Shown here: positions 57,390 through 64,000 of the stretch, one piece after another
Numbering within the stretch: the stretch's first letter is position 1
Layout of the letters: each line of letters opens with the position of its first letter
Assembly: GCF_003725775.1 (NCBI RefSeq)
Contig: NZ_RJSG01000002.1
Coordinates: 1,901,871 to 1,965,870, forward strand
DNA length: 64,000 nucleotides
Direction: 5' to 3'
DNA from: Nocardioides marmorisolisilvae
GTDB lineage: Bacteria > Actinomycetota > Actinomycetes > Propionibacteriales > Nocardioidaceae
Notes under the pieces: model-generated
Seen by the model: only the letters and a program-made list of their open reading frames with translations
What the model was told of the DNA's origin: nothing
Databases searched by the model: none
Translations under genes and position numbers: made by a program

Positions 57390-58448
57390 CTAGAAGGTGA
57401 TCCCCCGGGCCGCGAACCGCGCCCTGACCAGGTCCGCCGCGGCCTGTCCGTCGCGCGCCTTCGCCTTCGCCCAGGTCGCCTTCGCCGCCGCGGAGAAGCT
57501 GGTGTCCGGCGCGTAGTCGAACTGGGAGTCGATCAACGTGGTGTCCCAGGCGCGGGTCGTCTTGCCCAGGGCGACGTACCCCAGGCGGATCTCCCAGAGC
57601 GCCTGCGACCAGATCTCGCCGTCGGCGTGCACCTCGCCGGTCTTGTCGGCGACGGTCTTGTCCGTGTGGAAGCTGCGGATGCAGTGCGGTGCGTCGGTGT
57701 AGGAGGTCGAGTCCCAGTCCATCGGGCACGACGGGTCGGCCTTGACCGGCCAGCCGTAGGTCTTCGCAGCGTCCAGGCCCACGGTCACGCCGAAGTAGTC
57801 ACCCCAGGCCTCGCCGATGGAACCGGCCTCCTCGCTGGCGCCGAAGCCGGGCACCTGCGAGGCGTGCACGGCGTGGCCGTACTCGTGCACGATCACCTCG
57901 GCGTCCTCGCCGTCGTCCACGCCACCCTTGCCCAGGCGCAGCCGGTAGGGCTTGTCGGTCTGGTACGAGTTGTCGCCGCCGTACTGGTCGACCTTCACGG
58001 AGAACTGCTGCTTCACGATCCCGGGGAACTGCGAGCCGAAGCCGAGCGACTGCAGGTACTCCTGCGCCTGGTTGACCCAGTAGTAGGCCATCACCTGCTC
58101 GAACTGGTCCTGGTTTCGGTAGTAGCGGAACGTGTTCGTGCTGCTGAACGCCGGGGTGCCGGTCGCCGAGGAGACGGTCGCCCACTTCCCGCGCAGGTAG
58201 CCCGAGCCGTCCAGGTTGCGCAGCTGGGCGATCGTGTAGGCGCTCGCCGGCACCGCCGAGGCGGCGTCCTTCTGGTCGGTGAGCGTCTCGTCACCGGTCG
58301 ACTGCACCGGGTTGACCATGAAGATCCGTGCGGTCCCGGTCGAGGTTCCCGGGCGCGGCTTGGTCGCCTCGGCCGGTGGTGAGACCAGCACGGCTGCGAG
58401 CAGGGCGGCGGAGGCGGCGACGGCGGTGACGGGACCGGTGATCTTCAT
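57390..58448 (-). CDS. Secreted zinc metallopeptidase (M4/M36-like, HExxH)
   Basis: A 352-residue exported protease: signal peptide (MKITGPVTAVAASAALLAAVLVSPPAEA is about residues 1-28), no long propeptide, and a gluzincin catalytic site His188-Glu189-x-x-His192 (HEYGH) with a downstream third-ligand motif EAWGDYFG. This matches fungalysin/M4-type enzymes but is shorter than usual. The start at 58448 has CAGGAT six bases upstream; the longer open frame on this strand is antisense to glgX. Divergent from glgX by 42 bases. Confidence 0.88.
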   Translation of the reverse strand: MKITGPVTAVAASAALLAAVLVSPPAEATKPRPGTSTGTARIFMVNPVQSTGDETLTDQKDAASAVPASAYTIAQLRNLDGSGYLRGKWATVSSATGTPAFSSTNTFRYYRNQDQFEQVMAYYWVNQAQEYLQSLGFGSQFPGIVKQQFSVKVDQYGGDNSYQTDKPYRLRLGKGGVDDGEDAEVIVHEYGHAVHASQVPGFGASEEAGSIGEAWGDYFGVTVGLDAAKTYGWPVKADPSCPMDWDSTSYTDAPHCIRSFHTDKTVADKTGEVHADGEIWSQALWEIRLGYVALGKTTRAWDTTLIDSQFDYAPDTSFSAAAKATWAKAKARDGQAAADLVRARFAARGITF

Positions 58449-58490
58449 CCGCACATCCTGCGCGTAACAACCATCCGACACAATGGCCCC

Positions 58491-60668
<2,178 letters not shown>

Positions 60669-60673
60669 GCGGC

Positions 60674-60745
60674 GGATTCCCTAGGCAAGACGTGAAACCG
60701 GCAGAACGACCCGATGCTTTGGGTCGGAAGTGATGGCTTCAGGTC
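60674..60745 (-). repeat. 72-bp dispersed hairpin repeat, copy B
   Basis: Inverted relative to copies A and C. Starts five bases after the glgX stop with the conserved CCTAGGCAAG end and reaches into the last codons of the AbiEi-type gene, whose TGA lies in the distal arm. The hairpin has one G-T wobble where A and C have a Watson-Crick pair, so pairing is kept. Confidence 0.85.
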
Positions 60746-61674
60746 GTTCGGCGCCCGAGGACTTTGACGAGTCGGGCGGCTGTTCGACGCGGGTCGGCTA
60801 GGTCTGCCCAGACAAGTCGAACAACCCGCCACCCGGTCACCTCTCGAATTCGATCCTCGCGTCGCTTCTCCCGAAAGACGGCGTCGCCCGGGGTCTCCCC
60901 GGGTTTGAGCAGGCGGCCGTACTTGATCTTGCCGTCGAACTCGCCGACCACTCCGAGCTCGGGCCAGGCGAAGTCGGTCGTGGCAATCAAGACGTCGCCG
61001 TCGTACACGGGGTACTGGAGTTCCGGACGGGGAAGGCCGTGGAAGAAGAACAGGAAGCGTGCACGGGACTCGCCCACCGACTCCGCGCCCGGAGATGCGA
61101 GTCGCAGCGTGATCTGTAACCGAGCCGTGCCGGGCCAACGCCTCATGCCCTCGAGCTCCGCGCGGAGCGCGTCCTGGCTGAGCAGCCCCAAGTGGTAGGC
61201 CGAATCGAGTAGGACCATGCCACCCTCGACCGAGGTGGTCGTCGCGGCACCAAGGGCACACCGAGCGGCACTCAGGGTCTTCGCACCCGCGAGCTCGAGG
61301 ACTCCGGGAAGACGTGGGTCGTCGTGATAAGCGACATCCGAGTGCTTGCGCGATCCCATCGCCCCCAGTCTGGTCACATGCACACGTCGAAGATCGGCAT
61401 CCCAGAGCTTCATCCCATGGAGGGCGGCACCGGAGATATGGCTGAGGGCCACGGCGGATTCATGGGTCAGCATGACCGCATGTGCGCGGAGAACGTGTCG
61501 TCCCACTTCGTCGAGATCAGCCCACACTTGAGCCGCTGCATAAGCGCCGTGCCGGATCCGAACGATCTCGCCATCTCGTATCGAGCGCCTTAGATCGCGA
61601 TCGTCGTACCCGAGTCCGACGGCGTCGCGCCGCAGGAACACTCCGTGCTCATGTAGCCCTGTCAGTTCAAGCAT
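60739..61674 (-). CDS. AbiEi-antitoxin-like winged-helix protein with PD-(D/E)xK-like C-terminal domain
   Basis: A 311-residue protein. The N-terminal 60 residues (GVFLRRDAVGLGYDDRDLRRSIRDGEIVRIRHGAY) are the AbiEi_4-type winged helix, found in type IV antitoxins and in many unlinked actinobacterial proteins. The C-terminal 110 residues resemble a DUF559/Vsr-like nuclease: FAWPELGVVGEFDGKIKYGR, then EKRREDRIREVTGWRVVRLVW. No AbiEii-type toxin gene is adjacent. It appears slightly less GC-rich than its neighbours and is bracketed by inverted 72-bp repeats, so it may be an acquired islet between glgX and glgP. Confidence 0.8.
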   Translation of the reverse strand: MLELTGLHEHGVFLRRDAVGLGYDDRDLRRSIRDGEIVRIRHGAYAAAQVWADLDEVGRHVLRAHAVMLTHESAVALSHISGAALHGMKLWDADLRRVHVTRLGAMGSRKHSDVAYHDDPRLPGVLELAGAKTLSAARCALGAATTTSVEGGMVLLDSAYHLGLLSQDALRAELEGMRRWPGTARLQITLRLASPGAESVGESRARFLFFFHGLPRPELQYPVYDGDVLIATTDFAWPELGVVGEFDGKIKYGRLLKPGETPGDAVFREKRREDRIREVTGWRVVRLVWADLADPRRTAARLVKVLGRRTT

Positions 61675-61768
61675 GGAACGGAGGCTGCCTTGCCCACCGA
61701 GCCTTCAGTCACGCCAGCTCAACGCCTGTTGATCGATCCCCTCCATGATGGGGTTGTGGAGATTCGCC

Positions 61769-61840
61769 GACCCGAAGGATCCAGTTCCGACCCGAAACAT
61801 CGGGTCGTCTCGCCGGTTTCACGTCTTGCCTAGGGAAACC
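61769..61840 (+). repeat. 72-bp dispersed hairpin repeat, copy C
   Basis: Same orientation as copy A and inverted to copy B. Its CCTAGGGAAA end stops one base before the glgP stop codon. Hairpin CGACCCGA/TCGGGTCG with a 4-base loop in the glgP-sense RNA, followed by a second TTCGGGTCG arm that could compete. Confidence 0.85.
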
Positions 61841-61841
61841 G

Positions 61842-64000
61842 TCAGGCCAGCGCCACCAGCCCGAGCTCGGCGTTCGATGCCAGCGCGGGGTGGTTCGGCA
61901 GCACCCGCACCGTGTACCCGAACGAACCGGCCCGCTCGAGGACGAGCGTGCCGTGGAACCGGTGGCGGCCGCCTTCGTAGGACTCAGCGTGCGCGAGCGG
62001 CGTGCCGATCGCGTCGAGGATGTCGTCCTCGCCCTTGACCCGCCCGTGCACGACCTCGACGACGACGTCCTCGGGCGCCAGCGACCCGAGCGAGACGTAG
62101 ACCTGCAGGTCGAGCGCGCCGCCGACCTCGGGCGACTCCGAGACACCACCGGACTCCACGTGGTCGATCCGCACGTCGTCCCAGCCGGTGCGCACCCGCT
62201 CCTTGAAGGCGGCCAGGTCACGAGCACCGTCGTACGACGAATTGATCGCGTGCGCCGCCTCGGTCGCCGGGAGGTACAGCCGCTCGACGTAGTCGCGCAG
62301 CATCCGGGTGGAGATCACCTTCGGCCCCAGCGACTTCAGGGTGTGCCGCACCATCTCGATCCAGCGGATCGGCAGACCCTCGGAGTCGTGGTCGTAGAAC
62401 CGCGGGGCGACCTCGTTCTCGATCAGGTCGTAGAGCGCCGCGGCCTCGATGGCGTCGCGCTCGGACTCGTCCCCGACCGCGTCGGCGGACGGGATCGCCC
62501 AGCCGTTGTCGCCGTCGTACCACTCGTCCCACCAGCCGTCGAGGATGGACAGGTTCAGCGCGCCGTTGACCGCGGCCTTCATGCCGGAGGTGCCGCAGGC
62601 CTCGTACGGGCGCAGCGGGTTGTTCAGCCAGACGTCGCAACCCGGGTAGAGCGGCTGCGCCATCGCGATGTCGTAGTTCGGCAGGAACACGATCCGGTGC
62701 CGCACCCCGGCCTCGTCGGCGTACCGGACGATCTCCTGGATCATCTTCTTGCCGCCCTCGTCGGCGGGGTGCGCCTTGCCGGCGATGACCAGCTGCACCG
62801 GGCGCTCCGGGTCGAGGAGCAGCCGCGTTAGGCGCTCGCGGTCGTGCAGCATCAGGGTGAGCCGCTTGTACGACGGCACCCGGCGGGCGAAGCCGATGGT
62901 GAGCACGTCCGGGTCCAGGACGTCGTCGATCCAGCCGAGCTCGGCCGCCGCGGCGCCGCGCTGCTGCCAGGACTTGCGCAACCGCACCCGCGCATCGGCG
63001 ACGAGTCGCTCGCGCAGGACGCGCTTGGTCGCCCAGAGCTCCTCGGCCGGGACCTTGTCGACCACCGACCAGACCTCATCGCCCCCCTCGTCAGACCCCG
63101 TCGCCTCCACGTCGGCGCCGAGCTTGGTGGCGAGCTCGAAGACCTCACGGGCGACCCAGGTCGGCCCGTGCACGCCGTTGGTGATCGAGGTGATCGGAAC
63201 CTCGGCCTCGTCGAAGGCCGACCAGAGGCCGTTGAACATGCCGCGGCTGACGTGCCCGTGCAGCAGCGAGACTCCGTTGGCCCGCTGCGCGAGCCGGAAC
63301 CCCATCACGGCCATGTTGAACACACCGGGGTCGCCGCCGTCGTAGTCCTCGGCGCCGAGGGCGAGCACGTCGTCGACCTCGATGCCGGCCACCGGGCTGG
63401 TCGGCCCGAAGTACTGGGCGATCAGCTCGCGCGGGAAGCGGTCGATGCCGGCCGGGACCGGGGTGTGGGTGGTGAAGACGGTGCCGGCTCGACTGACCTC
63501 GAGCGCCGAGGCGAAGTCGAGCCGAGGGCCGCCGTCGGCCACCGACAGCTCGCGGATGCGCTCCAGGCCGAGGAAGCCCGCGTGGCCCTCGTTGGTGTGG
63601 AAGACCTCGGGCTCAGGCGCGCCGGTGATCCGCGACCACGCCCGCAGCGCCCGGACCCCTCCGACGCCGAGCAGCAGCTCCTGGCGCAGCCGGTGCTCGA
63701 CCGTCCCGCCGTAGAGCCGGTCGGTCACCTCGCGCAGCGACTCGGGGTTGGCCTCGACGTCGGAGTCGAGCAGCAGCAGCGGGACCCGGCCGACCTGGGC
63801 GACCCAGATCCGGGCCAGCAGCGGGTGGTCACCGGGGATCTCCAGGGAGACCTGGGCGTGGCTCCCGTCGGCTTCGCGCAGCGGTGTGATCGGAAGTCCG
63901 TCCGGGTCGAGCACCGGGTAGGTCTCCTGCTGCCAACCCTCGCGGGAGAGCGACTGGCGGAAGTAGCCGTGCCGGTAGAGAAGCCCGACGCCGACCAGCG
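61842..64000 (-). CDS. glgP: Alpha-glucan (glycogen) phosphorylase, 5' truncated by window edge
   Basis: Releases glucose-1-phosphate from alpha-1,4 chains using PLP. The frame is open to the right edge (it reads LLYRHGYFRQSLSREGWQQE before the first internal start), so roughly the first 130-150 residues lie outside. Visible are FHTNEGHAGFLGLERIREL, TTHTPVPAGIDRF and the PLP-lysine region CGTSGMKAAVNGALNLSILDGWWDE. This is the short actinobacterial GlgP type. It is convergent with glgX and works together with it in glycogen breakdown. Confidence 0.95.
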   Translation of the reverse strand, partial: LVGVGLLYRHGYFRQSLSREGWQQETYPVLDPDGLPITPLREADGSHAQVSLEIPGDHPLLARIWVAQVGRVPLLLLDSDVEANPESLREVTDRLYGGTVEHRLRQELLLGVGGVRALRAWSRITGAPEPEVFHTNEGHAGFLGLERIRELSVADGGPRLDFASALEVSRAGTVFTTHTPVPAGIDRFPRELIAQYFGPTSPVAGIEVDDVLALGAEDYDGGDPGVFNMAVMGFRLAQRANGVSLLHGHVSRGMFNGLWSAFDEAEVPITSITNGVHGPTWVAREVFELATKLGADVEATGSDEGGDEVWSVVDKVPAEELWATKRVLRERLVADARVRLRKSWQQRGAAAAELGWIDDVLDPDVLTIGFARRVPSYKRLTLMLHDRERLTRLLLDPERPVQLVIAGKAHPADEGGKKMIQEIVRYADEAGVRHRIVFLPNYDIAMAQPLYPGCDVWLNNPLRPYEACGTSGMKAAVNGALNLSILDGWWDEWYDGDNGWAIPSADAVGDESERDAIEAAALYDLIENEVAPRFYDHDSEGLPIRWIEMVRHTLKSLGPKVISTRMLRDYVERLYLPATEAAHAINSSYDGARDLAAFKERVRTGWDDVRIDHVESGGVSESPEVGGALDLQVYVSLGSLAPEDVVVEVVHGRVKGEDDILDAIGTPLAHAESYEGGRHRFHGTLVLERAGSFGYTVRVLPNHPALASNAELGLVALA

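Overview
The window is a very GC-rich actinobacterial chromosome segment. Dense genes, GTG starts, ATGA/GTGA overlaps, leaderless-looking promoters and a mycobacterium-like gene order all fit this. Codon style and protein types suggest Nocardioides or a related Propionibacteriales/Nocardioidaceae genus; this is an inference, as there is no 16S gene here. I see no tRNA or rRNA gene, CRISPR array, insertion sequence or prophage. No stretch longer than 300 bases lacks a gene; the longest gaps (36553-36825 and 40149-40433) hold promoters and operators.

Backbone (minus strand). Read from the right: etfB-etfA, a membrane endonuclease/exonuclease/phosphatase protein, cysteine desulfurase-mnmA, a short MetE-like protein, ligA, gatC-gatA-gatB, ilvD and ilvB-ilvN-ilvC. 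This order is close to the one in Mycobacterium. Plus-strand and accessory genes are inserted into this frame.

Left part (1-19 kb): the end of an ABC exporter, an RraB-like protein, an NTF2-like protein whose promoter carries a KstR-type operator, the ilvBNC operon with a leader peptide and attenuator, secreted hydrolases, a LysR/secreted SurE pair, ilvD, a BNR-repeat protein, a lipoprotein sugar dehydrogenase, and a secreted alpha/alpha-toroid protein directly under a cobalamin riboswitch.

Middle (19-40 kb): gatCAB, an epimerase, an ECF sigma/anti-sigma pair, ligA, two very large secreted proteins built of Ig-like repeats (32623 down to 29204 and 36552 down to 32659), a TetR-MFS pair with a clear TetR-type operator, and the MetE-like gene.

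40-50 kb: a tightly packed plus-strand operon starts with sigK-rskA. It continues with an FAD oxidoreductase fused to DUF1365, two cyclopropane-fatty-acid-synthase-like methyltransferases and a DUF1295 protein (membrane-lipid remodelling), then a four-gene module of two membrane proteins, a lipoprotein cupredoxin and a tandemly duplicated helical lipoprotein with conserved histidines.

Right part (50-64 kb): tRNA thiolation, ETF, an enoyl-CoA hydratase, a secreted zinc protease, and glycogen breakdown (glgX, glgP). An AbiEi-type gene lies between glgX and glgP, bracketed by inverted copies of a 72-bp repeat that also occurs at 13441. The most interesting items are the riboswitch-controlled toroid protein, the cupredoxin/helical-repeat module and the 72-bp repeat family.
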